Assembly (NCBI RefSeq): GCF_004193775.1
Contig: NC_041019.1
Location: forward strand, 32,677,280 to 32,741,279
From: Glycine soja
Taxonomy: Eukaryota; Streptophyta; Magnoliopsida; Fabales; Fabaceae
Direction: 5' to 3'
Length of the DNA: 64,000 bases
In this document: piece after piece, positions 1-12,041 of the stretch
How positions within the stretch are numbered: the first letter of the stretch is position 1
Layout of the letters: each line of letters starts with the position of its first letter
Translations under genes and position numbers: made by a program
Notes under the pieces: model-generated
Told to the model about the DNA's origin: nothing
Seen by the model: the letters and a program-made list of their open reading frames with translations, nothing else
Databases searched by the model: none

Positions 1-147
1 TTGTGAAAATAAGTGATGAAAAAGTAGTTGAAAAAAATAAAAAAAATGAAGTATTAGCTAAAGAGGAAGAGAAGGAAATAAGTAAAGTGGAGAAGCAGAA
101 ATTGACAACATTTCACAAAGGCAAGGTCCAACAAAGGCAAGGTCTCT
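1..147 (+). pseudogene. Lys/Glu-rich gag-linker-like fragment
   Basis: Frame 3 is open from the window edge to a stop at about base 150. It encodes a very Lys/Glu-rich stretch of about 48 residues (runs such as AKEEEKEISKVEKQK). Calypso/Athila-type gag-pol proteins have a charged linker like this before the protease, so it may be the upstream part of the plus-strand pseudogene G seen again at 19249. There is no start codon or domain. It ends abruptly where the A LTR begins in mid-sequence. Assignment to G is inference. Confidence 0.3.
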
Positions 148-1243
148 TGATAGTCTAGCCTAATCCTGATCAAGCATCGTCCGCAGATTCCTCTTGTTGG
201 ACTAAACTCGACCAGGACTGTAGTAAGACAAGCATACAACAACTAGATTATTGTACCCCGATCCCTCATGATAGTATGACAAACTAGCACTGTCCTATGA
301 AGTTCTAAGAATTAGACCAGTTTCCACTGTTGAATGATCCTAGCAAAGCATGCATCTACGTGATCAAGGTAAAAGCATACTAGAATGAAATACTGATAGC
401 ACAAAGAACACACAAAACATCATTAGATAGATAAAAAGATATTTACATCAAGTACCTACAAGGAAGATCCAACAGAGGATTTAGCTTTCCATAACTAGGA
501 AGTTTCCTTTACAACAAAGAGAAGAGAAAGATGAGAGATTGCATAAATACAAGTAGTGGGGATGTCTCCTCCACCTCTAAGACCTTACAATCACTCATAA
601 ACTCATCTTAAGCTCTCAGGACGACTTCCTCTTCAAGCTCTAGTCTCTGCAGATCTTCACACAACAAAATCTCTCAAACTCTCTTAAACTTGGACCTTTC
701 TCTCTCTAGAACTCTATAGACATGTAGAAGCTTCTTGAGAAAAATGGCCAAACTCCCTTCAAAAATCTGATTTCAGGCTTAAATAGGTGGCTTTGTTCAT
801 GCTCGTGCGCTTAGCGCAATTTTGAACCGCTTAGCGCGCATTAGTGAATTTTGGCTTAGCGCGGGCTTTTCTCGCTCAACGAATGGACTAAAGCGGTGCG
901 CTTAGCGGGATGGCCCTTCGCTCAGCGAACATGCACAACTCATCCTTCTTCCAGATTCTTCCTCACCTTCAGCCGAGGAGTGTTGCGCTCAACGGATGGC
1001 TCGCTAAGCTGACAGGTTGGCTTAGCGAGAGGGTGAAAATCAACACTCTATACAAACTCGCCTAATTAACCTAAAATTGAGAGAAAATGATTTTTAAACA
1101 CACAAAATGGAAGTACTAAGTATTTATTACCTATCTTTACCCAAAAGTAGTTACAACACTACAAAATAACCATAAATTGGAGGAGTTTGATACAATTTAC
1201 ATAGGTTTTATACACAAAAGTTAGTCGTATTCATCGACTAACA
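148..1243 (-). mobile_element. 3' LTR of element A, truncated
   Basis: Near-identical to 18157-19248. The match starts at GATAGTCTA and runs to the terminal GACTAACA. About 315 bases corresponding to 17835-18156 are absent, so the outer end was lost by deletion. It contains six exact CTTAGC/GCTAAG motifs between 800 and 1030. Confidence 0.85.
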
Positions 1244-1257
1244 ACTCCCCCAAATTT
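1244..1257 (-). other. Polypurine tract of element A
   Basis: On the minus strand a purine-rich run (AAATTTGGGGGAGT) directly abuts the LTR end TGTTAGTC. This is the expected second-strand priming site and fixes the orientation of A as minus. Confidence 0.75.
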
Positions 1258-2601
1258 ATAGTTTTGCTTGTCCTCAAGCAAATAAAGAACATTTCGCTGG
1301 TCCCCAGGTGACAATAGCATGCAGTTATTATGTACAAAGGTGTATGCAGCAAAAGTCACTGATTGCATGACACAAGAATGAAGCAAAATGCTCTCATCAG
1401 TTGTTTTTCACAAAATATGCAGTTATTAAAAGAGAAAAATAAAATGTAACCTGTACAATTAGATGAAGTTAGGCATAAGACAAATATTAAGGAAAGTAGC
1501 TTAAACTACAGCTCACGACTACTGTTTCACTCATGCACAAGTGTTTAAGTTATTCATTAATAACAACTAGCAAGAGGTCCAATCTTTGAACTTTATCTCA
1601 TGCCATAAAGTTAAAAATGTATAAACAGAATTAGAAGGACTTTCCCAGGCTCGTAGTGAGGCTTGGCTACAAAAATTCATTGGTTTTTCTAGGATTCAAA
1701 GGCTTAGATGCTAAGAGAGCACAAATCCTAGACTTATCGAAGTTATCTTTTCAATATAATTAGCTTGCTCACTAGCTTTTCACTTTCATATGGTTCTGAC
1801 CTTATTATAACAACACATATTTTCTTTGATTGCTCTTTTTATTTTTTTATTTTTAACATACAACTTATTTGTTGAGTGTGCTGATGCTTTACCTTTTACT
1901 CTACATCCCAATCAACTCCACTCCCCCAAATTTAGGGTAAATTTTCCTTGAACCATATGCTCCCCTAGAATCTAAACAAGGTATCTGGAGATAATTATTT
2001 AATTCAGGGTTCAAATTTTTGACAATATCATTCAACTATAAAGGGTGCAAAGGATACAATTATCATTCAAGGTAAGCTTTTCGGTCAAAAGGCTTATATA
2101 TGCACAATCATGGCCTTCATCATGTCCTCATTTATACAGTTCATTCTAAAATTCAGAGATTGATGCAAAGACTATTACTCACAGCTAGTCATTCACTCAT
2201 AGTTTAAGATCACACTCTCACCGGTTTTGGTTCAAGCTTTTCTTTCTCAATCAATCTGTCTACTGACTAACAATTCTAATTGTAAGTTCACTTTATTGTT
2301 CTTTCTTTGTCTAACATGCACATTTGCTCAAACTTATGAAAAGAAACAAAAACTCCATCACAATCATGCATTCAATTCAAAATCAAATCATACACCAATT
2401 TTCACAAAAGGATAAAAGTGTTTCACTGCATAATCATCAAAATCAAGTCAAACTATTCTAAATGCTTTAGAATGAGCAAACCAATTAATCATAAACAAAA
2501 CTAGCAGTGTATATAAACATAAAAGAAATACTGCACTGAAACTATATTTATAATAATAATAATAATCCAAAAAGCAAAAGCATCCTAAGGAATCAACAGT
2601 G
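1258..2601 (-). other. 3' noncoding region of element A
   Basis: This AT-rich stretch lies between the 3' ORF of A and its PPT. I see no conserved coding frame. A small plus-strand ORF at 2227-2415 has no recognisable domain and is probably chance. Confidence 0.6.
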
Positions 2602-3153
2602 TCAACAGTGTCTAAACTGGGGAATCAGTGAGAGTAAAAACTTCTCTAGATGAAGAATTAGAAAGATCGGCAATTCCTCCAACTGGGGAATCAGGGGGAT
2701 TAGCTGTTTCTCCTGTTGGTGAATCAGGAGGGCAGTAGTTTCATCCGATGATGCATCAGAGATGATAATCAGAGATGGAGATGGGGGAACTACTTCAAGT
2801 TCAGGAGAAGGAGGTGGATTCACCACTGGAGATCGTGGCTCAGCTGGCATTGGTTCAACCCGTGCCGGTGCGGGCTTAGGAGGAGTAGCCTCATTGGGTC
2901 TCACCAATGGAAGTTGAGCTTCAGGCCAGGCTACTTGCTCAAGAAAATGCTCCATAGATATGATTGGCCTGTTGTGAGCCAACTCTCGCAGGCTGGGCAT
3001 GATAATAAGTTGTCCTCTGAATAAGCTTTGTAGCATAGGGACTAAGGTTTGCGAGTGTTGGACATCTGGTCCTATGGCTGCTGACTGAGGAGCTGGGATA
3101 GATGATGAAGAGATGTCATCGGTTCTAGACCTCTTTCTTGATGCCATCTGCAA
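2602..3153 (-). pseudogene. Athila 3' (env-position) ORF, internally deleted
   Basis: A 183-codon ORF on the same strand as A, in the position of the extra 3' ORF of Athila-type elements. It starts with a basic nuclear-signal-like segment (ASRKRSRTDD), continues with a short conserved-looking block (residues about 40-75, MEHFLEQVAWPEAQ) and ends in a Pro/Glu-rich tail. From memory of the plant 'putative plant transposon protein' family, the basic N-terminus and this C-terminal block normally flank a domain of over 150 residues that is absent here. I therefore call it an internally deleted copy. Function is unknown. Confidence 0.5.
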
Positions 3154-4915
3154 CTAAAAAGAACTCAAAACTTCTTACACCAAATTTATTCAAGTTTAGA
3201 GATTGAAAAAGTAAACTGAAAAAGACATTATGCGCTTAGCAAGACCTCGTCCGCTTAGCTGGAATTCACAAAAAACACACTACCGCTTAGTGGAAGTTGC
3301 AGAAATTCAGCTTCTGCATAATTGGCTTAGCTGGCAAGTACCCGCTAAGCCTAACGTCTGTCGCAAGGATTTGTGCTAAGCTTCTCAAGGTTCACGCTTA
3401 GCAGCACCATACACTTCAGAAAATATAATAAGTATGGGATTTGCCGCAATGAAATGCGCTTAGCTCAAGTAAGCTCAGCTTAGCGCGTGACTTCCAACAA
3501 ATAATTTGACTAAGTTACCTAGGCTTAGCGATTCAGCCTCGCTTAGCCACAAGCATCTCAACAAGAGGATGTGTGTTCATCCTTAAAAGATGAACTCGCT
3601 TAGCGCGGTAGGCGCACTTAGCGAGTTCTTCCAAGAACGCGTATATTCAATGAATACTGAGGAACTTTCTTAGTGCTGCATGCTTGCTTAGCGAGTTCAT
3701 CGCGTTTTCCAGAAAAATGCAGAAAACACAATTCGTTTTCTTGCATTTTTCAAGCCTCTAAAAGGCATATCAAACATGCAATGTTCCCAAAATAATCTAT
3801 ACAGTCCATTCATATATAAAGTCATAATCTTTAACTACTTCTAAAAGAGCATTAAAACCCTAAAAATCTATAGCTAAATCTAAGGTTTTCTACCCTAAAG
3901 TTCAACAAAGTAAAAGAGAAATGGAAGTATGGAACTTACTTGTATCGTTGATGCTTTGTGATTGGAAGTAGACAATGCAAAAAGAAAGCATAGATGCAAG
4001 GTGCGCAAATTTTTGGAGAGAGAGAATGCAGAGAAAAGGTTTGCAAAATCTGGCAATTGTGAGTGTAACTGCCGTTATACTCACTTAAGCAGTTTTCGAC
4101 CTTCTCGCTTAGCGGACCGTTGCGCTAAGCGAGCTAGAGAGATGTTTGGTTTCTCAATGAGGCTCACTTAGCGGATTTGCGCGCTTAGCCGACGTTTGAA
4201 ATTCAAAATCAATTTTTTTTAGCACAAAGGGCTTGGCTTAGAACGCGGATAAGACCGCTTAGCGAGTTCTACAGATCAAAAAACCTGCAACTCTCGTTAA
4301 GCCGGGCTTTGGGCCGACTTAGCTAAAATGATGCATCTTGAGTACAGAGGAGCATGCACTTAGTGGAAAAGGAATCGCTTAACGCTAACACTGCCACAAG
4401 CATTTGAGCTTAGCTGCCATAAGTGGCACTTAGCTCCCTGAACCCCAATTCTGGCTGCAAGGAAATGAGCTTGGTGGCAATGAGTCGCGCTTAGCCAAAG
4501 AATACAACATGCTTAGCGGTCAGGCAGTCGCTTAGCCAAATTCAGATAGAATTGAAATTGGCTTAGCTCAGCCTTGGCCAGCTTAGTGGACCGAATCAGC
4601 CAAAGATGTAAGGGTTGAGCGCTAAGCGCTTGAGACTCGCGGCTTAGCACATGACCAAAGATGCGCTTAGCACGAGGCTTGCGCTTAGCGAAAGGACTAT
4701 TTTTCAGAAAATATTTTCTGAGTTATTTTTCAGTCCCTTTCTCAAGAAATTGAAACCCTTTTATCTAACATTCAAGGATAAGCTGATATACTCCAATGTA
4801 CAGATTATAAAGCAAGTTCCACATGATATAATGCATGAAAAACAAAGATAACAGAAGTTAAAATTGGGTTGCCTCCCAGGAAGCGCTTCTTTAACGTCAT
4901 TAACTTGACGCTTTT
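3154..4915 (-). repeat. CGCTTAGC-motif-rich noncoding region of element A
   Basis: The part from 3230 to 4690 holds about 29 exact CTTAGC/GCTAAG hexamers (counted by eye) plus variants, usually embedded in CGCTTAGCG-like contexts and in both orientations. The period is irregular, so this is a dispersed motif cluster and not a satellite. At 4868-4913 there is a short stretch (GGTTGCCTCCCAGGAAGCGC and following) that recurs in D2 near 47163. No coding frame is apparent. Confidence 0.7.
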
Positions 4916-6519
4916 TGTAACGACCCGCCTCGTCGCTACGATATCAACACTCTAATATGCAATAATTTCAATTTTTATAAAAAGAACTCCTTTAATTTTG
5001 CTTTTGAAAATAGAAGTAATTTCGTCCCAACACACATTCACTAAACCATACACGTTTACTTAGATGAATATATAAATGTATATAGGAACAACAACTTAGT
5101 ACACGTCATCCACATGATGGAAAATTAAATCTGTTCATACATATAATTAAAATCCAAGTTTACATCTTTAACTCAACAAAATAAAACTTGAAAGCCAACT
5201 ACGAAGGAGTTGATTACAAAACACAACTCTCTCCCAAAATAATGCCAACGTCATCACGTCGGCTCGGCGGCTCCTCACCAGAATCTTACTCCCTGCACCT
5301 TGCTGCTGTCATTCTGCTTCCACGAACACGTGATCATCACAGGTATCAACCACACGATACAAAATTGCAAGGGTGAGTTCATTATAAAAAAAACCAATAC
5401 CAATTCCAAATAACCACAATTAGAAAGAAACATAGGCAAACATTATGAGCTTACACAATATTCATTATTCAACACTCACATCCAACAATTATTCATCATC
5501 CACATTCAACAATTACTCATCATCCATATTTAACAATTTCTCATCATCCATCCATGGATCCAATCAAGACTGCACAAAATTATGCGTGCACCTGACTCAA
5601 CTCTCAGATGCAATGTGGTATGTACCAACAACCAAATCTCAGGAAATAGCCTAAGCGTGTCCACACGACACTCTCACTTAGGGAACCATGCAGAGTTCGT
5701 CAAGACCACCCGGTTGTGCATGTAACTGCCCCCCTCCCATAGGTGATCAGTCTGGGAGCCCAAAGGAGTTCCCTACCAGGTGACATGCCTCCTCAGTACA
5801 AATTACACTCTGTCACAGCTACTCTATTTCCTATGTCATATGAGATATGAACATGGCCAAAAGTAAGTGCCAAAGACCATGGACCAATTAAAGCACCTAA
5901 GCATCCCCTCAAAAATGCTTAGATTCTCTAACCACGCTTGTCACCCACATCTGGGCCATCCGACAAGGTTAGTGCACTCTACCCCCCATGACATACACTA
6001 CATACAACGTATGAACGTGGCCCAAAGCAAGTGCCAAAGACCCTAGAAGGTCAGTGCACTTTGCCCCCCACGAGCATACAGAACATCCAACGTATGAACA
6101 TGGCCCAAAGCAAGTGCCAAAGACCCTGGAAGGTCAGTGCACTTCGCCCCCCACGAACATACACAACATGCACATGCCAATGCATTTCCAACATCAATCA
6201 ACATTCCATTTCCATGTCATTCTCAACATAAATATCATCTTGTCTCAATGATGTTATCAACAACAACAACAACCTCATTTCATATTCACATATTCATCAA
6301 CAATAACAACAATTCATGTTGACATGGTCTTTATTAACAACGTCATCTCAAATCAATATCATCATAACTATCATTATCATCACATATCAATTAAAATCCT
6401 CAATAGCGACATCAACAACAAATCGCATTCTGCACATATATATTTCTTTCATGCCTGAGATTCACACTCACAGGTCTTCAAACAACACAAATCAAATAAA
6501 GACAAGAATATCATCCATC

Positions 6520-6521
<2 letters not shown>

Positions 6522-6593
<72 letters not shown>
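6522..6593. repeat. (AT)n microsatellite in LTR C
   Basis: About 72 bp of pure AT dinucleotide. It occupies the same relative position as the longer run at 23446-23528 in C', following the shared GGGATGTGATAT context on the LTR strand. Confidence 0.95.
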
Positions 6594-6594
<1 letters not shown>

Positions 6595-7961
6595 GCATCC
6601 CATTCGTCAAAACATAGTTTTTCCTGAAAAACCAACATGCATATCAATAACAATTTCATCGCATCCCATTAGTTTAAAACATCGTTTTCTATAAAAGAAA
6701 AATCAGCATGCAATAGGGATAGACAGTTATCCTCATAGCTAGGTTCCTTGACCCTAACTATGGTGCTAAAACGGTAAATTTTATAATAAACTCCCCTCAC
6801 CTATTGTGAGCTACCCACGGGTTCCTCGTCACGCCACTTGGAGATTTCTTTGTCTTCTCCGCTCGTTGGTTCCATGCAATCCTCTACCATACCAAAACGA
6901 AGGAGACTTAATATGGATTTAAGAAAACAAAGCTAATAACAATGCTCTGGGTCAAACACCCACATCACTACATGAAAGGGCTGAGAGCATTTCGGGTTTT
7001 ACAAAGGGACATCATTTTGAAATTTTGATCATGCCAACGTGACTGGGGTTCAGTGAAGGTCACAAAAATAACATCCATTTCATGAAAAGATAACGTTTTA
7101 CAAAGTCTCTTTGCTCTAGGGTTTTTCAAAGGAAGCATAAGACATGCAATGGCGGTTCCAAAGTCAGAAAAGAAGCAAAGACAAGTTGAAACTAACAAGG
7201 AACAAGCATAGAACCATGGTTACCTCGAAGGAAAATGAAAGGTCAGATTTGGGTTTCATTCTCTATCGAAACCGCAAGCCAAGTTGGAAGATTCCGCTTC
7301 GGTTGAAGGGTTCCTCTCGGTGTGGGGTTTCAACAGAGAACAACGGCGGTTTGTGGTGGCTAATGGTGGTTGTGGGTGATGGAGAAAGTGCTTGGGACGT
7401 TGGAAATGGTTTTGGAAGAAAGAAGGAGAAGAAAATGGCGTTTTACCTAAGCTACTTGGACTACAAGGCTCAAAATGCACAAGTGAACAATGCTCTCGGG
7501 AACAGAAACTTCGTGCACACTCCAGACATCTTCTCTACGATCCCAGGCGAGCTCAGCTTGCCCAGGCGAGCCAGGTTGCTTCCTCCAGAAGCAACAGCCT
7601 TCTGGAGGAATCTTCTGGAGGGCCCAAGTGGGCCTGATTGCTATTTGCATCCCCATTTTTACTAAGTACACCCCCCTCTGCTTTTTTTTTGGTGATTCTT
7701 TTTTCGTAAAGTTACGGAAACTTACGAATTTCGTAACGATACTTGTTTTCTTTCCGTAATGTTACGGAACCTTGCGGATTACATAATCATCCCCTTTTTG
7801 ACTTACGGAATGTTACGGAACCTCACTAATTATGCAACGATGCTTCCATTTGATTTCCGGTGTGTCACAGAACCTTACGGATTGTGCATCAATATTTTCT
7901 TTTGTTTTTCGGCATGTCCCGGAATTTCACAAATTGCCTAATGATGGGTGCCAAACACCTT

Positions 7962-9133
7962 TGATCGAGGCCGTACCCGAATCAAATAAACATGAAAATG
8001 CAGTAACTAGGAAGTGATCCTAGGTCGTTTCCCAACGAGCAGTGACAAGCCAAATGTTCATAATATGCTGGCAGTAACAGTAACGATGGGGGGGGGTTGG
8101 TTGTTTGGTAATTAAAGAGCAGAACAAATAAAATGGAATACGAAACTACTAATATTAAAAATGGGTTGTTTCCTCTGATTCAGAAGCCACTCTCTTATCC
8201 TGGGTTATGGAGAATTCGTCCCTAACAGTCAACCACTTAATCCAACCCTATTTCAATTTACTAAGCGAAAATCAACTTAGGGTTTTCAATACGTGATTAG
8301 GCACCACATACACCAGTTAGCCCTTCATCCATTAAGCATGAACGCAAGTTAGGCTCAGAGGCAATTAATCGAACACGAAGCGTGCACTGATTAATATTCA
8401 CGAAATTGGGATAACTGGTGAAGGGAAAACTGCCAGGAAACCACATTACAAGCGAAACCTCAAAGAGAGTTGGGCTTCGTCCTCAAAAGGAAACAACACC
8501 AGAAAATCTAGCCTTCCATGGATTCAAACAGAAAACGCAATTGAAACATGAAGCAGAAATGTAAATGAACGGAAACGTAAATGAACAGAAACGTAAACGA
8601 ACAGAAATGTAAAATGGAACAGAAACGTAAATGAGAGTAAAAGAAGAAGCAAGAACGAAATTGTAATTAGAAGCAGAAAACGTAAAATTGCATTACGAAC
8701 TCAGAAGCAGCAAAATAGAAAAACGAAAAACCCTAAAACAAAGCTCTGAATAATGAATAGCATAACAGAATAGAATGCCCTGCATGAATCCCAAGGCAGC
8801 TATTTAAAAAGAGTCACTCAAAGTCACTGGGCCCTATTACAATACTCTGGCCCAAAACGAAATAAACACTGAACAACATAAAATAAAATTGCGAAATTTC
8901 CTAATTAGAAATTAACTAAGGTAAGCGCTGCTTTATTTGCCCTCTTCAAGTCCACAACCAAAATCCGGATTAAGCCCAATGTTTCATTAATTCCTGAAAT
9001 TAGATTAAAAACATCAAATTAGCTAAATGAGCCCAAATTATAAAACTGCCTAATTAATTGACAATTAAGACCAATCAATAATTAAAATGGTGCAAAAAGG
9101 GTTTAGAAAATAGAAGAAAATGATGGCACATCA
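7962..9133 (-). mobile_element. B1: solo LTR inserted in C
   Basis: TGATCGAGGC...GGCACATCA, 1172 bp, flanked by a perfect 5-bp TSD ACCTT (7957-7961 and 9134-9138). Removing it rejoins the D-like 5' end of LTR C. It is homologous to the B2 LTR (16416-17514) but lacks the TAGATAAGATAAG repeats of B2, so it belongs to another subfamily. A minus-strand TATA-like TTTAAATA lies near 8810. Confidence 0.88.
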
Positions 9134-9203
9134 ACCTTACAAGGACCAAACAAAGGTCGCATTTCATCAAGCAAAGGTCCCCGGACGAAATTAGGGTATG
9201 ACA

Positions 9204-9573
9204 ATAGGTTTTCAGCCCCAAAGCTTACAAATCTATTTTAAATCCAATCCCATAAATAAAATAAAATCTAGATAAGATAAGATCTAGATGAAATAATATC
9301 TAGATGAGATCAAATCTAAATAATATCTAGATAAGATAAAGTCTAGATAAGATAAAATTTGGTAGAATAAAATAGTCTGCCCTCTTCAAGTCCAAGCCCA
9401 ATTATGGATTCAAGCCCAATGCTTCATTAATTCCTGAAATTGGATTAAAAACATCAAATTAGCTGAATGAGCCCAAATAATAAAACTGCCTAATTAATTT
9501 GACAATTAAGACTAATCAGTAATTAAAATGGTGCAAAAAGGGTTAAGAAATAGGAGAAAATAATGGCACATCA
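9204..9573 (-). mobile_element. 3' LTR fragment of B2
   Basis: 370 bp matching 17145-17514, including the TAGATAAG repeat block and the terminal GGCACATCA. It corresponds to the part after about LTR position 730 on the plus strand. The rest is missing beyond C. Confidence 0.85.
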
Positions 9574-9586
9574 AAACCCCCCATAC
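9574..9586 (-). other. Polypurine tract of B2
   Basis: The minus strand reads TATGGGGGGTTTT directly against the LTR start TGATGTGCC, so it is the plus-strand primer site of B2. Confidence 0.75.
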
Positions 9587-11071
9587 TTAGCCTTTTGCAC
9601 TCCTGGGCAAAATGAAACAAAGAACAAAATCCAAGGATATCAAAGAGAGACAAACAAAAACATTTACATATTTCACAATGAACATCAAGGAATGAAAGGA
9701 ATGGGTAACATCTAACATGAAGAGATCCAAAGAGTCAAGATATTCGTGAAAATCATCCAAGCAACCCAATCATGGCAAAATAGTTAATCAGCTCAAGAAT
9801 GAAAAGTGATAAAGCCTCACAAGATATACATTCTATCCCTCAAGTGTCTAGGCTACTATTTACCCTCAAAGCACCCATGAAAACCAACACCACATAAACT
9901 TGGCAAGATTCTAAAATTGACAATCAACCCATAAACACAAGCACTTGAGGATCAAAAGGTCTTTTAAGGTTGTAATCGACCAAGGACAAGGTAGGGAAAA
10001 ATATGGAATAAGTAGCTAAATCCCAAAGGAATAGAGGAGCAATGGGGAATAAGTGCATATTAAGAAAAAAAATAAGAAAACCTAAAGATAAAATTTTAAA
10101 CGCAAAGAGTAGAGCCAAGAGTCTCGTCATTCTTTTTCCATTTAAGATCTTATTCACTCAACTTTATTGCTTTTCTTTTTCTTTTTTTCGAATTGATTCA
10201 ACTAAATTTGGTTTTGTTTTGTTTTTTTTTTTGCACTGTAGCCTTTGAGAAACAACATCTTATTCAACATGTCCAACATTTAACCAATATACAATGTACA
10301 TCAAGTATGGCCCAAAATACATCATGAAGCATAGCCAACGAAATATGTTATCCAACAAAACCCCCCACACTTATTCCCAAAACAATTCCAAAGCTCCAAA
10401 ATTCCTTAAGGTTAAGGTGAGATCATGGTTTTTCACTTAAGTCTTGTAATGAGCTTCAAAACAAAGAAAGGGAAACATAGGCTCAAAGGGCTATCAAAGG
10501 GATTAATTCAAGGTAAGTCCATTTGGCTAGAGGCTTATAAGAACAAAATTGCCTAAATCATTTCTAAATATGCATGTGAATTAGAAAGCATCAACAAGAA
10601 TCAAGCCAAGACTATTGTGCAAGCAATCAATGGGGAAAAACACTCCAAATGATTATGATGATGGCTCAAATTCTCACAAAGGTAAACTTATCACTTCCAA
10701 ATTGAGCTTTCAAAACTATCATGACATGTAGAGGAAAAACAAGGATTTCAAATCACAAAATGTCAAGAGACTTTTATTTTCAAAACAATTACCCATTACT
10801 TGAACATAACCTATAATTCAAAGAAAAACATGCAATGTCGTATATGCAAACAGAATTGACCTAAAATATTAAACTAGAAACCCAACAAAACTAACAAAAT
10901 TAACAAAACCAACAAAACTAGCAAAACCAAAGAACACTCCCCCCATACTTAAACAACACATTGTCCTCAATGTAGCACAATTAAAAGATTAAAAGCAATT
11001 AAACCATCAAATAGAATCGGACAAATATAATAAAAGAAAAGAAGGAGATTGGAAAAGAAAAACTCCCTAAG
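9587..11071 (-). other. 3' noncoding region of B2
   Basis: About 1.5 kb of A-rich sequence between the integrase remnant and the PPT. Short ORFs here (for example 9924-10157) show no domain. A second CCCCCCATACTTA-like stretch at about 10939 resembles the PPT context and may be an old duplicated PPT. Confidence 0.6.
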
Positions 11072-11578
11072 TCATGGTGGAGGAAGAGTAGGGTGGAGTA
11101 AGGAAGTCTCTTCCACCACTACGTCCACTAAAGAAGGGTTTGTGAGGAGTGGCTTAAGTCGGTGTCCATTGACCTTGAAGCTCTTGTTTGTGGAGTCGCT
11201 TTTGAGCTCAACTGTACCATAAGGAAAAACATTAGTAACAACAAAAGGACCAATCCACTTAGACCTCAACTTACCACTCATGAGTCCAAGCCTAGAATTA
11301 TACAAGTAGGGGTCATCCCAAATAAAATGGTTAGCATCACTTTTAATTTTATCTTTTTGAGCTTTAGATGCTAAGGGAGGAAAAACAGAAGCAACTAAAT
11401 AATTGACAATGTTAGCAAGCCAGGGAGTAGAAAGAGAATCAGAAATACTATATAGTATATACAAATGATCATCCGGGAAATCATCCCAAATGGGTGAATC
11501 CTCATCAGATACGCGTTTGATCCGACTCAAATGATCAACAACTAAATTTTGTGCTCCGCTCTTATCACGGATCTCCAA
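11072..11578 (-). pseudogene. B2 integrase with catalytic core deleted in frame
   Basis: The 168-codon ORF starts with the RNase H-integrase linker (residues 1-30 contain NLVVDHLSRI). It proceeds to the integrase N-terminal approach (FIWDDPYLYN, residues 86-94), then jumps in frame to the C-terminal block that contains the GPF motif (residues 110-112), KVNGHRLKPL and a tail. The HHCC zinc finger and the whole D,D-35-E core, normally about 250-300 residues, are missing. The junction lies near base 11300. The product could not integrate DNA. Confidence 0.75.
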
Positions 11579-11605
11579 GTCAAACTCTTGGACCTAGAGC
11601 ATCCA

Positions 11606-11995
11606 TCAGATCAATCTAGGCTTTGAATCAGCCTTCTTCAACAAGTACTTTAGAGCTGCATGGTCAATATAAATAATAATACGAGTACCAAGCAAATAAG
11701 AACAAAATTTTTCAAGAGCAAAAACTATGGCTAGTAGCTCTTTCTCAGTAGTAGTATAATTTGCTTGGGCAGCATCTAAAGTCCTAGAAGCATAATATAT
11801 CACCTTAGGCAATTTATCAATTTTCTGAGCAAGGACAGCCCCCAATGCATAATTTGATGCATCACACATAAACTCAAAAGGGGTTATCCAGTCGGGTGCT
11901 TGGATGATGGGGGTGGTAGTTAGTGCTTTTTTGAGGCAATCAAAAGCCTCTTTGCATTTATCATTAAAGTCAAACTCCACCTCCTTTTGCAACAA
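11606..11995 (-). pseudogene. B2 RNase H domain
   Basis: This 129-codon fragment shows the Ty3-type RNase H landmarks: FMCDASNYALGAVL with the first acidic residue, TTTEKELLAIVFALEKF with the conserved Glu, and IIIYIDHAALKYLL with the next Asp. In the intact family it is fused to the RT upstream and degrades the RNA of RNA:DNA hybrids. Stops separate it from the RT ORF (ends 12042) and from the integrase piece (starts 11578). Confidence 0.85.
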
Positions 11996-12041
11996 GTTGG
12001 ATAGTGGAAGGGCAACTTTGCTAAAATCTCTTATAAAAAGC

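Larger units (their letters stand above)
4916..9203 (-). mobile_element. C: mosaic solo LTR, interrupted by B1
   Basis: Read on the minus strand it starts TGTCATACCC (ending at 9203) and finishes CGTTACA (4916), i.e. TG...CA ends, with no internal coding region. Excluding B1 it is about 3.1 kb. The 3' three-quarters (4916 to about 7545) aligns with solo LTR C' at 22010-25155. The 5' part (about 7546-7961 and 9134-9203) instead resembles the D-family LTR, with the same TTACGGA repeats, CAGGCGAGC and CTTCTGGAGGAAG palindromes, and the TGTCATACCCTAATTTCG terminus. Flanks CTTTT and ATAGG do not match. The left flank is element A and the right flank is a B2 LTR, so the copy is probably a recombinant. 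Confidence 0.72.

Noticed and set aside
6316..6627. 103-codon ORF at 6316-6627, and its mirror at 23433-23717
   Set aside because: Their length comes from AT-microsatellite translation (Tyr-Ile repeats) inside LTRs C and C'.
7144..7759. ORF of 173 codons at 7144-7665 with overlapping frames
   Set aside because: It lies in LTR C across the C'/D mosaic junction. The alternative frames are equally open and none matches a protein family I know.
9587..10248. Hydrophobic small ORFs at 9587-9769 and 9924-10157 as membrane proteins
   Set aside because: A-rich/T-rich 3' region of B2. The hydrophobicity follows base composition.
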